NCBI GenBank assembly: GCA_024235395.1
Contig: JACKMK010000003.1
Span: forward strand, 372,001 to 436,000
From: Chromatiaceae bacterium
GTDB lineage: Bacteria > Pseudomonadota > Gammaproteobacteria > Chromatiales > Chromatiaceae
Reading direction: 5' to 3'
Length of the DNA: 64,000 nt
Shown: positions 44,901-53,870 of the stretch, one piece after another
Numbering within the stretch: position 1 is the first letter of the stretch
How the letters are laid out: every line of letters begins with the position of its first letter
Translations under genes and position numbers: made by a program
The notes under the pieces: model-generated
Seen by the model: only the letters and a program-made list of their open reading frames with translations
What the model was told of the DNA's origin: nothing
Databases searched by the model: none

Positions 44901-45389
44901 GTAGTTTGTCTTTCCTTGTCAAACAATGCGAGGTGGGTTGCTTAGCTTCGCAGCTGGGGATCCACCACCAAGAGGTCAGGCCCGCCAATGGCGACAAAGG
45001 GAATACCCACCGCAAATTATGTGTCGCACGAACATCAGTTCGCAGGTGGAATTTTCGCCGAAATACCGAAGCAATCCGGCAGAACATTGCTAATGGTCTA
45101 CGATTGTAGGCTGCCCACCGCGAAACTTTAAACCTAGATATTGTGGATCTGCCTTCTTTCTGCTCCTTCGCACCAATTCCATTTTCTTCTGAGGCGTAAA
45201 GCCCCTTCTGGCATCTTCATCCGTGGCGACTTCTCGCACCGAACACCCACGCGCCCAATCGCGGGTTGAAGCGTGTTAAGAATCGACTCGGAACTGGCTT
45301 TCTCAATGTTAGGCGATGGCAAGCATCGCCTCAAGTTTCACGTCGATAACAGATTTGTTTCTAATACAGCGCCAAGAAAGTTGCAATAG
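44901..45389. other. 489-bp intergenic region before IS copy 2
   Basis: Promoter region of the V8-like protease group. No supported gene; the 66-codon minus ORF at 45134-45334 is atypical. GTTAGGC at 45308-45314 matches an integron core site but lacks convincing arms. Confidence 0.45.
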
Positions 45390-45425
45390 GGAACGACGTT
45401 ACCCCTTGTTGAGTAGCGGTTTGGT

Positions 45426-46274
45426 TTAGAGTCCAGGGTCAAATGTAGCCGCCTTTGCAGCAAGCTGCTTGGCATGTTCTGCGGGCGTCAGCCCGCCAAG
45501 TGTCTTCTTTGGTCTTTCCTCGTTGTACTCACGAACCCATGCACGGATTACCACCCGGGCATGGTTGAGGCTGACGAACCAATGCTCGTTCAGGCATTCG
45601 TCGCGTAACCGACCGTTGAAGGATTCGATGTAAGCGTTCTGGTTGGGCTTGCCCGGCTCGATCAACCGCAGGGCGATGTCGTGACGATGCGCCCAGGTCA
45701 ACATGGCCCGGCCGGTGAACTCCTTGCCGTTGTCGGTCCGGATCATCGATGGCCTGCCGCGGAGCGCGCAGACCTCGTCCAGCAATCGCACCAGATGGTC
45801 ACCGCCAATCGCGTGCTCAGGGACCACGGCCACCGCCTCGTGCGTGGCATCGTCGACGATTGCCAGGCACTTGAGCGCCCGACCTGAGGCGATTCGGTCG
45901 AAGACGAAATCCATCGACCAGACTTCATTGGCCGCACCAGGTCGGATCAGCGGCTGACGATCCCCAGCGGGGATCTTCTTGCGCCGACGTCGGCGAACCT
46001 GCAGTTTCTCTTGCGCGTACAGCCGCTCTACGCGCTTGTGATTGACCCGATGCCCCGCCTGGCGCAGCTTGAGATAGATCATCGGGGCGCCATACCGGCG
46101 ATACCGCTGCGCCATGCCCACGATCTGCTGGCGCAGCTCGGCGTTGCTGTCCGGCCTGGGCACGTAGCGCAATGCCGAGGCGCTCATGCCAACGACCCGC
46201 AACGCGTGCCGCTCGCTCATCCCACGCAGCTTCATGAGCCGCACCACTTCCCGACGGGCCGGTGCGGTCACCAC
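45426..46274 (-). CDS. IS3-family transposase OrfB, copy 2
   Basis: 282 residues, identical to the OrfB at 38252-39100, with all DDE residues (WSMDFVFDRI, MIRTDNGKEF, NAYIESFNG). Entered by -1 frameshift from OrfA at 46274-46280. Confidence 0.96.
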   Translation of the reverse strand: MVTAPARREVVRLMKLRGMSERHALRVVGMSASALRYVPRPDSNAELRQQIVGMAQRYRRYGAPMIYLKLRQAGHRVNHKRVERLYAQEKLQVRRRRRKKIPAGDRQPLIRPGAANEVWSMDFVFDRIASGRALKCLAIVDDATHEAVAVVPEHAIGGDHLVRLLDEVCALRGRPSMIRTDNGKEFTGRAMLTWAHRHDIALRLIEPGKPNQNAYIESFNGRLRDECLNEHWFVSLNHARVVIRAWVREYNEERPKKTLGGLTPAEHAKQLAAKAATFDPGL

Positions 46275-46531
46275 TTTTTTCGCAGGACTTCTTTCGTCAC
46301 TTCGTTCTCGAGCATGGCTTCGGCGAGCAGCTTCTTCAGCCGCGCATTCTCCGACTCCAACGCCTTGAGGTGCTTCGCGTCCGACACCTCCATGCCACCG
46401 AACTTGCTACGCCAGAGGTAGTAACTGGCCTCCGAGAAGCCATGCCGCCGGCATAGCTCCTTGACCGGGACCCCGGCGTCTGCCTCCTTCAGAAAACCGA
46501 TGATCTGCTCTTCGCTATACCGCTTCTTCAC
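46268..46531 (-). CDS. IS3-family transposase OrfA, copy 2
   Basis: 87 residues from the GTG at 46531, identical to copy 1 (HTH plus leucine zipper), intact. Confidence 0.95.
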   Translation of the reverse strand: MKKRYSEEQIIGFLKEADAGVPVKELCRRHGFSEASYYLWRSKFGGMEVSDAKHLKALESENARLKKLLAEAMLENEVTKEVLRKKW

Positions 46532-46797
46532 GTCCAATCTCCTTCGTCACGGGATTGGACTCTAAATGCCCGTGCTACTCAATTTCGGGGTAACGGCGGG
46601 AAATCACCGCGAATATTTATTTCGCCTGAGGAGATTTTAAAAAAGCGCCCGTATCGGCGACTGACCTTTCCCCCGTCACAGAGCGAGGGCCCAAGCGACA
46701 CCTGGCACCATGTTGAGGCAGGCACACCTGACCTCGGAGACGACAACGAGCTCGAAGGAACTGATTCTGGCGATACTGGGGTTGACCGCGGTTAGAC

Positions 46798-46848
46798 GAC
46801 AAGCGCGTAGAGCGACTGTATGCGCAGGAGGCGCTGATTGCTGAGCGT
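46798..46848 (+). pseudogene. Short IS3 OrfB relic
   Basis: Plus-strand translation gives DKRVERLYAQEALIAER, matching HKRVERLYAQEKLQVRR of the nearby IS OrfB at both protein and DNA level (~80% over ~35 nt). Nothing else of the element remains. The surrounding 297 bp (46599-46895) holds no gene. Confidence 0.4.
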
Positions 46849-46895
46849 CCGGGCGAGCATAGCGGACGGATTCAACGACCTGCTATCCACCCGCC

Positions 46896-47345
46896 CTATT
46901 TAGAAACAACCACGTGAACTCCAACTGCTTCTCGAAATTTTGATTTCAGTGCTTCCGTTCGAACCTTGTACAGCGCTTGCAGTTGGTCGTCAGTCGGGTC
47001 TGGAAGCTCTAAATGCGCTCCGCAGAAGTCTTCGTAGTGCCCATCTTTCCGGTTGACAATAGCGCGTTTGTAGCAGTTGAGAACCGTCAAAACATCTCGT
47101 GCTGCGTGGCCTGGCTCGTCACCTAACCGCATCTCGATTTCATCAGCGTATAAATAGAACGTAGGAAGGTGAAACTGATTTAATGTGCCATCCGGCACCA
47201 CTTGTCGAATCTGTAGGTAGGCTGCAAATGCCTTCTCAGCCGAATTTTGTTGAGACTCCAATCCAAAAAGATACCGTGAGAACGCGCCACTAACTATTAC
47301 GCCGAGCAAAGTGCCGGCGATTCCTGACCAAATTTCGCTTTTCAT
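46896..47345 (-). CDS. Small membrane-anchored hypothetical protein (integron-cassette-like)
   Basis: 149 residues from the ATG at 47345 (AAGGGAT upstream). An N-terminal TM helix (EIWSGIAGTLLGVIVSGAFSRYLFG) is followed by a soluble helical region (EKAFAAYLQIRQVVPDGTLNQF...HAARDVLTVLNCYKRAIVNRKDGHYEDFC) resembling DUF-type phage or defence-island membrane proteins, but no family is recognised. It starts 16 bp after the R' end of an attC-like site, as cassettes do. Confidence 0.75.
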   Translation of the reverse strand: MKSEIWSGIAGTLLGVIVSGAFSRYLFGLESQQNSAEKAFAAYLQIRQVVPDGTLNQFHLPTFYLYADEIEMRLGDEPGHAARDVLTVLNCYKRAIVNRKDGHYEDFCGAHLELPDPTDDQLQALYKVRTEALKSKFREAVGVHVVVSK

Positions 47346-47360
47346 TGTGAATCCCTTTTT

Positions 47361-47443
47361 GGACAACGATTGAGGCGAGCCAACCGCCACCGGCAGACCA
47401 GAATACCCTGCCGGTCGCCGTCCGCTCGAGCGAAGGGTTAAGC
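47361..47443 (-). other. attC-like integron recombination site, 83 bp
   Basis: Minus strand: GCTTAAC (R'', 47437-47443), 5-nt spacer, GCTCGAGCGGACGGCGACC arm, then an imperfect complementary arm and GTTGTCC (R'-like, 47361-47367). The arms GAGCGGACGGCGACCGGCAG and CTGCCGGTGGCGGTTGGCTC pair at about 15 of 20 positions. The stop codon of the upstream ORF lies within R'', a typical cassette feature. R' deviates by one base from GTTRRRY. Confidence 0.5.
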
Positions 47444-48130
47444 ATCACCGGGAGTCGGCTTGGCTTCAGGGACAAAATCCTTCAGCAGGACAATGAGTAG
47501 GCCTGCAATCTGCAAGCTTAAGACGATGCTATCAATGCGCCGAAGCGAACCATCCAGAACTGTCTCTGACTTACGCATTTCTGCCTGCTGGTCGACCAGT
47601 TTCTGCCTGCTGTTCCAGAAGCTGTCGAGCTGTTCTTGTCGAATTGATTGTACCAACGAGACCGCTTCGCCTAGTTCCGATTCGTTAGGAGGCGTGTCGG
47701 CCTGCGCTGGTGCTTTGATCTGCCTGGATCTGCGCGCCTCGTCGCTCGCGATTATTCGAGCGGCTTTGTCCAGGTTCGCCATCGCTCTTGTCGTCAGCGG
47801 TTTGCCATACGCCGCTTCGTTTCCCCAGCTCAGAGTGTCATAAATCTGACTCTCGATGCTTTCTATTGCAGGCCCGTAGAGTTGACCACTCGATGCGCAA
47901 AGAACCCGGAGGGCGATACGAGATTGTTCCCATGCTAAGCGGGATGCATTTGCGACATCAAACTGGCGGTCGCGACGTGACACCTCTGCGACGTTTGAAG
48001 CAAGCTGCGCCCGTACGGTCTGAAGTTGAGCGTCAACCTCAACGCGCTGAACCCCACCGACAATGGCGGAGATCACGGCAAGAGTGCAGCCGACGATAGC
48101 AATTGCGAGTTTCTTGCCCCTTGGGGTCAT
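47438..48130 (-). CDS. Two-TM coiled-coil hypothetical protein (integron-cassette-like)
   Basis: 230 residues from the ATG at 48130 (GGAGG 4 nt upstream); the 76-codon extension is rejected. TM1 ~9-27 (AIAIVGCTLAVISAIVGGV), a central helical/coiled-coil region (VEVDAQLQTVRAQLASNVAEVSRRD...MRKSETVLDGSLRRIDSIVL) and TM2 ~207-219 (SLQIAGLLIVLLKDF). No known family. Its stop codon is inside the attC-like R'' core. It could be a membrane-associated cassette protein of unknown role. Confidence 0.78.
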   Translation of the reverse strand: MTPRGKKLAIAIVGCTLAVISAIVGGVQRVEVDAQLQTVRAQLASNVAEVSRRDRQFDVANASRLAWEQSRIALRVLCASSGQLYGPAIESIESQIYDTLSWGNEAAYGKPLTTRAMANLDKAARIIASDEARRSRQIKAPAQADTPPNESELGEAVSLVQSIRQEQLDSFWNSRQKLVDQQAEMRKSETVLDGSLRRIDSIVLSLQIAGLLIVLLKDFVPEAKPTPGDA

Positions 48131-49016
48131 GTTACCTCCGGAATCATGTACGACTGTCGTTACGATGCCTGACGCCCAGTTAACCAGCAGGCAGTACGGA
48201 GCACCACTCGCAAAAAGGTGGTGAACCCGTGCGCAAGAAGGCACAGAGTACTCGGCGTCCCAGCAAGCGTAGCGAACGCCTTGTACGTCCCATCCCGCAT
48301 CGATCTCGTTCCCTTCCCTGGCAAAGTGGAAGTTGCGTTGACCCGCAACCCGCTGCAACGTATTTCCGGTGCAGCAGCCCGATTGCTCCCTGGTTCCGGA
48401 GTCGTCGAGACCGTTAACAGGCGTGAGGCATGACTCCGATACGATTCGTCAACTCGATCAGTTGAACGGACCCTCAGCCCGAATCTCAGAAGTGCGAAGT
48501 TGCTCAACAATGGCTATGAGTACCATCCCGTCCGCCGACACGTTGGCATCAGTAACGCCCAGCTTGATGTCGCCAGCCATGAATTCCTCTGACCTTCCCC
48601 GGCATCAATACCACGTGCTGGATGAGATTCCGCTCAGCTCATTCCCCAATTGGCGGACGACTTGTAGTCGCACGCAAATGCGGCACCTAGCAAAGAACCG
48701 TGACTGCTTGCATCGGCACCGGGAGACGCTGAACAGCACACATCCGCAACAGCACCCGGTTCGCGCCGACGCTCAACGCGCTACTCGCCGTGAGGGCCGC
48801 TTTGGACATAGGCGGCCCTGACCATGACCCAGCGGCGCCGTACCCGCGACGGGTTCGTCTTCTTTAGACGGAACCATAGGTGTCCGTGCCGAGCTGGCGC
48901 CAACCGCCGCCCGGACCCTCGCTGCCCCGATTTTCCGCTGCCGCCTCGCGGAACCCCGCGCTAGCCGACGCCGATCGGCTTGAATGGCGACGGGATCTCT
49001 CACATAGTATGCGTGT
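48131..49016. other. 886-bp gene-poor region between cassettes and the Tn7-like module
   Basis: Apart from the 40-residue ORF at 48458-48580, I see no supported gene. GTTAAC occurs at 48168-48173 and 48412-48417 without clear attC arms. The boundary between integron-like DNA and the Tn7-like module should lie here or nearby, but no TGT...ACA end was identified. Confidence 0.45.
48458..48580 (-). CDS. Small 40-residue hypothetical protein
   Basis: ATG at 48580 with AGAGGA 5 nt upstream; product MAGDIKLGVTDANVSADGMV then LIAIVEQLRTSEIRAEGPFN. Good ribosome site and protein-like composition, but too short to identify. It may be a small cassette gene or a broken one. Confidence 0.4.
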   Translation of the reverse strand: MAGDIKLGVTDANVSADGMVLIAIVEQLRTSEIRAEGPFN

Positions 49017-49376
49017 ATGCCTTTCGCTATGCCTCCCAACGCCACCTTGAGCCCCCAGGAGCTCGGACTGCTTGCTGCCGCTCACGCCAAGGAGGCGGGG
49101 CTGGGTCAGCAATCTGTAGCCATTGGCGTGGGCGTGAATCAGTCGCAGGTCAGTCGGATCTTCCGCGGCCAGGTCCATCGTCATACGGACGTGCTTATGC
49201 GTGTATGCCGATTTGTGGCCAATCGGTCGCTAACGGTGGCCCCGGACGAGGTGCGCGGCAACGACACCCTGATCGAGGCGGTTGCCGAGGTTTGGGACGG
49301 CACCGAGCAGGACGCACAGGCCCTCGCGGCGGTGATCCGCAGCCTGCGGATGTTGCGTCGCAGCAGTAGCCAATGA
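49017..49376 (+). CDS. Small helix-turn-helix protein paired with a TniQ-like gene
   Basis: 119 residues. LGLLAAAHAKEAGLGQQSVAIGVGVNQSQVSRIFRGQVHRHTDVLMRVCRFV is an XRE-like helix-turn-helix; the rest is a short helical dimer region. No clear ribosome site for either ATG (49017 or 49029), so the start is uncertain. It ends 10 bp before the TniQ-like gene, implying an operon; it may be its regulator or a DNA-binding helper. Confidence 0.72.
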   Translation: MPFAMPPNATLSPQELGLLAAAHAKEAGLGQQSVAIGVGVNQSQVSRIFRGQVHRHTDVLMRVCRFVANRSLTVAPDEVRGNDTLIEAVAEVWDGTEQDAQALAAVIRSLRMLRRSSSQ

Positions 49377-49386
49377 ACGGAGCGCG

Positions 49387-50700
49387 ATGGATATGCTGAC
49401 AACCCAGCCACTACCGGAGGAGTTCGCGGCGGGCCACCTCGGCAGGGTGCTGTGCCTGAATGGCCTGCGCTACCCCAGAGGGGCGTCTCTGAAGGCATCC
49501 GACATCGCCGAGTCTCCCGGTGGCGGTGACGCACCCGCATCCCCCGTCCATGCTCTGTCGCAGCTCGCAGGTACGACGGCCGTCAGCTACGCGCGAGACC
49601 ACACGCTGTTGCCGTTCGAAGGCTTCGCGTTTCGGCGCGACAAGGCAGGGCACTATTCGCAGTGGTCTGACGTGGACTACCGACGCCTGGGCCCGCAGAC
49701 GTCGTACCCGCACGCGGCGCTGTGCCCTGAATGTGTCGCCGAGGACGAGGCCAGTCTCGGGTTCAGCTATTGGCGCCGAGGCCACCAGGTCGATGGGGTG
49801 CGCCGCTGTACCCGGCACGATGCCGCGCTGCAGCTGACGGAGCGGCCGGACGCGTTTGCGCACACGCCGCGGGCAATGCTCGACGGCGCCCACGCATTTC
49901 CGACGGCCGAGTGCTCCGCGCTGACATCGGATGCCCTGACCCGATATCACGCCACCGTCGACCTGATGCTCGAACGCGGCGCGCCCGAGTCTCTCGCCAG
50001 CATGCGCGTGAACCTTACCGACAAGGCGATTACCGAGGGCCTGTCGCTTGGGTCAGGATCGACCCAGAACCCGCTGCTGAGCGACCGGGTGTTCGAGGTG
50101 TTCCCACGGGATTGGCTCTATGCGGTGTTTCCCGAGTCGCGGGCCAAGCAGCCCGGACAGGAGCTCGGCATATTCGACCACACCATCAAGCGGGTCAGTC
50201 ACTGCCAACTGAGCGCGCCGGCGCTGACCGTGGTCATCTGTGCCTTGTTCGAGGATCCGGCGGAGGCCATGGATGCGATCTACGCCGAGGCGCGTCTACC
50301 CCCCATGGTGACCAATGTGCCGCCGGCAACATCGAAGCGGCGCACGCGCAGCCCCAAGAAGCAACGCGGCCCGTCCCACCATGCCTGCAAACCGGACGGA
50401 TGGAATAAGCTCGCCCAGGCCTATCTCGAGCACCAGGGCGATATCGATGCGATCGCCGCGGCCCTCGGGTCCACCGTCGAAAAGGTTCGTTGGCGGATGA
50501 CGACGCAGCGCACAAAGGTGGTCGTCGCACTCTCGACGACCGAAGAGTACCGGGCCCTCAAGACGTTCCTCGCGGGCAGGTCACTGGCCGAAACCAGCGA
50601 GTCCCACGACATACCGATCGGCACACTCGAGGCATTGCTGCGGCTCGTGCACCGCAAGGTCGCGCTGCCGGATCCGTTGCCGTACGCGTGCAGCGACTGA
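49387..50700 (+). CDS. TniQ/TnsD-like target-site protein, second copy
   Basis: 437 residues; GGAG upstream. The TniQ zinc signature is present: CPEC (113-116) ... YWRRGHQVDGVRRCTRHD (Cys141, His144). The N-terminus is shorter than in the main TniQ and the C-terminus carries further HTH-like segments (DIDAIAAALGSTVEKVRWRM; LAGRSLAETSESHDIPIGTLEALLRLV). TniQ proteins recognise the insertion site and recruit TnsC. It is convergent with the main tniQ, with one base between the stops. It may direct the element to an alternative target. Confidence 0.82.
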   Translation: MDMLTTQPLPEEFAAGHLGRVLCLNGLRYPRGASLKASDIAESPGGGDAPASPVHALSQLAGTTAVSYARDHTLLPFEGFAFRRDKAGHYSQWSDVDYRRLGPQTSYPHAALCPECVAEDEASLGFSYWRRGHQVDGVRRCTRHDAALQLTERPDAFAHTPRAMLDGAHAFPTAECSALTSDALTRYHATVDLMLERGAPESLASMRVNLTDKAITEGLSLGSGSTQNPLLSDRVFEVFPRDWLYAVFPESRAKQPGQELGIFDHTIKRVSHCQLSAPALTVVICALFEDPAEAMDAIYAEARLPPMVTNVPPATSKRRTRSPKKQRGPSHHACKPDGWNKLAQAYLEHQGDIDAIAAALGSTVEKVRWRMTTQRTKVVVALSTTEEYRALKTFLAGRSLAETSESHDIPIGTLEALLRLVHRKVALPDPLPYACSD

Positions 50701-50701
50701 G

Positions 50702-52429
50702 TCAGGTCAGCAGGCGTTCGAGCACGCGCAGCGTCCTCGGGTAACGATCGAGCGATGCCTGGCGCCTGCGCAGCACCGGCAGGGCCGCGACCAGGTCTTC
50801 CCAACGCACCCGGACCACCTGTCCGCCATCCACGAGCTGCGCCGCGGTGCGCTCGATCAAGGCAGCGAGGGTCTGGTCGTGGCGCCGCATGCGCGCCGCT
50901 GCATGGTTGCTACGGGCCGGCCTCGATGGGCGTCTGGCAATGGTCTGCTGGAGCCAGATGCGGTCGTGGCGGTAGAGCCAGGCGTGATCGGCCTGTACCA
51001 GTTGGCGCACCAGCCGCAGCGAGACCCCGGGTAGCCGATCGAGCGCCGCCTGCCAGTTGGCCCTGGCCTGCAGACGTCTGGCAGACATCCGGACCCGATG
51101 CCACTGTTCGGCCAGCCCCGGATCGGTGCGCAGGACCCGGGTGATGGTGCTGACCGACACCCCGGCCTCGCGCGCCACGTCGGCCTTGTCCCGGCCGGCC
51201 CCCAGTCCCTCGACGATCGGTTGCAATACCTCGGGCCTCAACACCTTGGGCCGTCGCCGCGGCGCGATCGACACCGCCGACGCCCAGGCCGCGACGGTCA
51301 GGTAGTCCAGGTCGAGCGCCTGGGCGATCGCGGTCACGCTGACGTCGCCACGCCGGAGCATCGCCAGCGCGGCCGCCTTGTCCGGGTGTGGATTGCAGGA
51401 CTCGTGCGGTGGCCCCGACGCGGGCGCCGGTGCCGCACATTGGCCCGATCGAAACGCCGCCTCGAATGCCGCCCAGTCATCGGACAGCCACTCGATCAGC
51501 GTGATGTACCGGATCGGGTGCGTGAGGGCACGCCCGTCGAGGATCCGGCGCAGTCCCGACTCCGCCGACAGCGACCGCAGGCCGGCATGGTCCGGGCCGC
51601 CGCACCCTTCGCCCAAGTGCTGCCTGAACATCGTCTCGATCGACGCCCAGCGCAGCCGACCCCGGGCAGAGACCAGACCGAAGTGCGTAAGGCCGGACCG
51701 AAACGCCCGGGCCAGCGACGTCGCAGACGCGAAGGCCCCGGGCGCCGCGTCCATCAGCGACAGTCCGATATCTGCCATTCGGCCCAGCCGCCGGTCGACG
51801 CCGGCGGCCCCGACGCAGGGCTCCTGCTCGGCATCGGGAAACGCGTCCTGCGGCAAGACCCATTGGAACCGGGCCAGCTGCTGGCATTTAAGACCCGTCT
51901 GTAGAAGGGCGAACTCGTGTACCGGGCAGACCCAGGTCGACGGCAGCTGATGGGCGAGGTGCCAATAGGCCACGCCGAACTGCGCGCGGTCGGCCGCCAT
52001 GCAGGCCGGGCAGGCCTTCAGCGGATGGTCGGCACCGAGTCCGCTGGTCAGCATACCGAGCTGGTACTTCAGTGACCCGATGCCGGGACCGCGCATCAGC
52101 AGCATTGCCTGTCGGCCGCGCTCCGCGGACCGGAAGGGCAGGTAGAACGGCAGCAGGGTGCGGCGGCGGATCAGTTCGTCCGCATCGCCGAGGACACCGC
52201 CGGTGCGCTCGACGAAGTCGTCGATGCGGGCCGGCAGGTCATGGGCACTGCCCTGCTGGTGGTGACCGAACAGCTGCCGACAGGTCGCCTCCGCACGGCC
52301 GTTTGCGGTCTGCCGATGGTATCGGCTGCACCAGCTGAACAACGTCTCGTCGGGGAGCCGGCCGGCAAGCTGGCCCGGAACCGGCAGCGGGAGTTGGGCC
52401 GGATCCCCGGCCCAGGGGACCTCACGCAT
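50702..52429 (-). CDS. tniQ: TniQ/TnsD target selector of the Tn7-like module
   Basis: 575 residues. N-terminal TniQ domain: LAGRLPDETLFSWCSRYHRQTANG, zinc ligands Cys140, Cys143 (CPAC), Cys168 and His171 in YWHLAHQLPSTWVCPVHEFALL. The C-terminal half has several HTH-like units (DVSVTAIAQALDLDYLTVAAWAS; DKADVAREAGVSVSTITRVL) of the kind TnsD uses to read a specific attachment site. It overlaps the end of tnsC by 8 nt, fourth gene of tnsABC-tniQ. Which chromosomal site it reads cannot be told. Confidence 0.9.
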   Translation of the reverse strand: MREVPWAGDPAQLPLPVPGQLAGRLPDETLFSWCSRYHRQTANGRAEATCRQLFGHHQQGSAHDLPARIDDFVERTGGVLGDADELIRRRTLLPFYLPFRSAERGRQAMLLMRGPGIGSLKYQLGMLTSGLGADHPLKACPACMAADRAQFGVAYWHLAHQLPSTWVCPVHEFALLQTGLKCQQLARFQWVLPQDAFPDAEQEPCVGAAGVDRRLGRMADIGLSLMDAAPGAFASATSLARAFRSGLTHFGLVSARGRLRWASIETMFRQHLGEGCGGPDHAGLRSLSAESGLRRILDGRALTHPIRYITLIEWLSDDWAAFEAAFRSGQCAAPAPASGPPHESCNPHPDKAAALAMLRRGDVSVTAIAQALDLDYLTVAAWASAVSIAPRRRPKVLRPEVLQPIVEGLGAGRDKADVAREAGVSVSTITRVLRTDPGLAEQWHRVRMSARRLQARANWQAALDRLPGVSLRLVRQLVQADHAWLYRHDRIWLQQTIARRPSRPARSNHAAARMRRHDQTLAALIERTAAQLVDGGQVVRVRWEDLVAALPVLRRRQASLDRYPRTLRVLERLLT

Positions 52430-53870
52430 CGTCGTCAGGGTCCGGCGGTCGACGTTTCCCCTTGTCGTTCAGGTCACGCAGCGCCTGGATGCCCGCAAAG
52501 AGGTCCGCCTCCACGGAACCGCTGTTGCGGCGAATCGGGGTCACCGTCGCGCCCTTGCGCGCCTTCTTGGCGACCGTGGTCCCGCTTCTGCGCAGTTGTT
52601 TCAAGGTCGCATGTGCCGCGGGCGACAGGGTGCTCTCGAGCTGGTGCTGTGCCGACAGCGGTACGGCATGGAACGGGCTGTCGCTGCCTGTCTTACTCGC
52701 CCCGTCGGCGGCGTTTTCGGCATATCCGAGCCCGTCGCCGGCGACGTCCTTGCCGGCGAACGGACAGACGAGATCCTTGCGACCACGCGCCAGCAGCATC
52801 GACTCCGACAACGACAGCATGGCCTCGACGTCCGTCCGCTGAGTGTCGAAGTAGCGCGACCGGTAGATCTCCCGCAGCGCGCCGATCGAGACGACACCGC
52901 CATTCGCCGGCGCCAGGTAGCGAAACGTCGTCGTGATCAGCTGCCGTAGCAGGCGCGGCAGGCCACCGGTCATCCGATGGAGGTCCCACGCGTGGCTTTC
53001 CGGATCGAGCCTCAGCACGTCCGGGGCCACCTTGACGTACTCGGCGACCAGGGCCTCCCAAGACGCGGCGTCCGGCGGATCCGGCCGCAGCACCAGGTGG
53101 TCCGCCAACAACCGTTGGCGCTCCTCCTGGGGCCGCGCCTTCAGGCGGTGCCCGAGCGAGTAGTTGGCGATATAGGTGACGGGGACACCGGGGTATCCCA
53201 GGCTCAACAACAATTGCGCGGCCCGCGTGTTCGCGGTGGCGCTCTGCGTTAGGAACTGCATTTCATCGACGACCACCGTCGCCACGCCGCAGGTATAGAA
53301 CCATCGTCGCAGATGCTCGATGGCCTCACTGACCTTCGGCACCTTGCGGCGTGACGCGAAGGCCGGGTTGGCGAGCGCACACAGCACCGCGGAGTCCGAG
53401 ATGTTCGCCTTGACCTGGACGCGGCGGACCAGGTCGATGCGCACCTGCGGATGCGCCGCATCGAGTCGCAGCCTTTGTGGCGCGGGCAGCACGCGCTCGA
53501 GGGCCGCCATCAACGCGGATTTCCCGACACCGGCCGGCCCGGTGAGACAGAGAAACACCTCCCCGCGGTCCTCGGCCGGTCCGTCGTAGAGCCTCGACAG
53601 GAAGGTCCTGGCGTCCGGGTAGCAGTCGTGCAGGAAGGCACGCATGCGCCCGACCAGTAGCGTCAGGATCCGACATCCCCTGTCCGTGGGGACATAGATC
53701 GATGCCAGCGCCTGGCTGAGTGCCTGGGTACGCAGCTCGATCGGTACGCCGTCGGGCAGGCTGACCGCCTGGCCCGGCACCCAGGCGCGTCGGCGAATCA
53801 CATCGATGTCCCCAAGGTCGTCGAGGCCTGCCAGCCAGGGATTGTCCACTCGATCTCCGGCCCGACTCAC
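52422..53870 (-). CDS. tnsC: TnsC-type AAA+ ATPase transposition regulator
   Basis: 482 residues from a GTG at 53870 that overlaps the tnsB stop (GTGA). Walker A CLTGPAGVGKSALM (~107-120) and Walker B VATVVVDEMQFLTQ (~196), with sensor-like YIANYSLGHRL, are as in TnsC/TniB. TnsC polymerises on target DNA, links TniQ to the TnsAB transposase and controls target choice and immunity. The last ~70 residues are basic and low-complexity, consistent with contact to TnsA/TnsB. Confidence 0.93.
   Translation of the reverse strand: MSRAGDRVDNPWLAGLDDLGDIDVIRRRAWVPGQAVSLPDGVPIELRTQALSQALASIYVPTDRGCRILTLLVGRMRAFLHDCYPDARTFLSRLYDGPAEDRGEVFLCLTGPAGVGKSALMAALERVLPAPQRLRLDAAHPQVRIDLVRRVQVKANISDSAVLCALANPAFASRRKVPKVSEAIEHLRRWFYTCGVATVVVDEMQFLTQSATANTRAAQLLLSLGYPGVPVTYIANYSLGHRLKARPQEERQRLLADHLVLRPDPPDAASWEALVAEYVKVAPDVLRLDPESHAWDLHRMTGGLPRLLRQLITTTFRYLAPANGGVVSIGALREIYRSRYFDTQRTDVEAMLSLSESMLLARGRKDLVCPFAGKDVAGDGLGYAENAADGASKTGSDSPFHAVPLSAQHQLESTLSPAAHATLKQLRRSGTTVAKKARKGATVTPIRRNSGSVEADLFAGIQALRDLNDKGKRRPPDPDDDA

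Larger units (their letters stand above)
45394..46598 (-). mobile_element. IS3-family element (IS407-group type), copy 2, 1205 bp, inverted
   Basis: Same length and same encoded proteins as 37928-39132, opposite orientation. Ends CGACGTTACC and GGTAACGGCG are flanked by GGAA at 45390-45393 and 46599-46602. A different duplication from copy 1 shows two independent insertions and no inversion between the copies since. Confidence 0.95.

Noticed and set aside
45300..45330. GTTAGGC as another attC core
   Set aside because: No second core at the right distance and no paired arms.
37928..46598. Composite transposon made of the two inverted IS copies
   Set aside because: Each copy has its own duplication (CTCC, GGAA); a composite jump would leave one shared outer duplication.
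46617..46802. 61-residue minus ORF after IS copy 2
   Set aside because: No ribosome site, no motif, overlaps an IS relic on the other strand.
48160..48510. 116-residue minus ORF before the two-TM gene
   Set aside because: Shadow-like composition and no start signal; treated as spacer.
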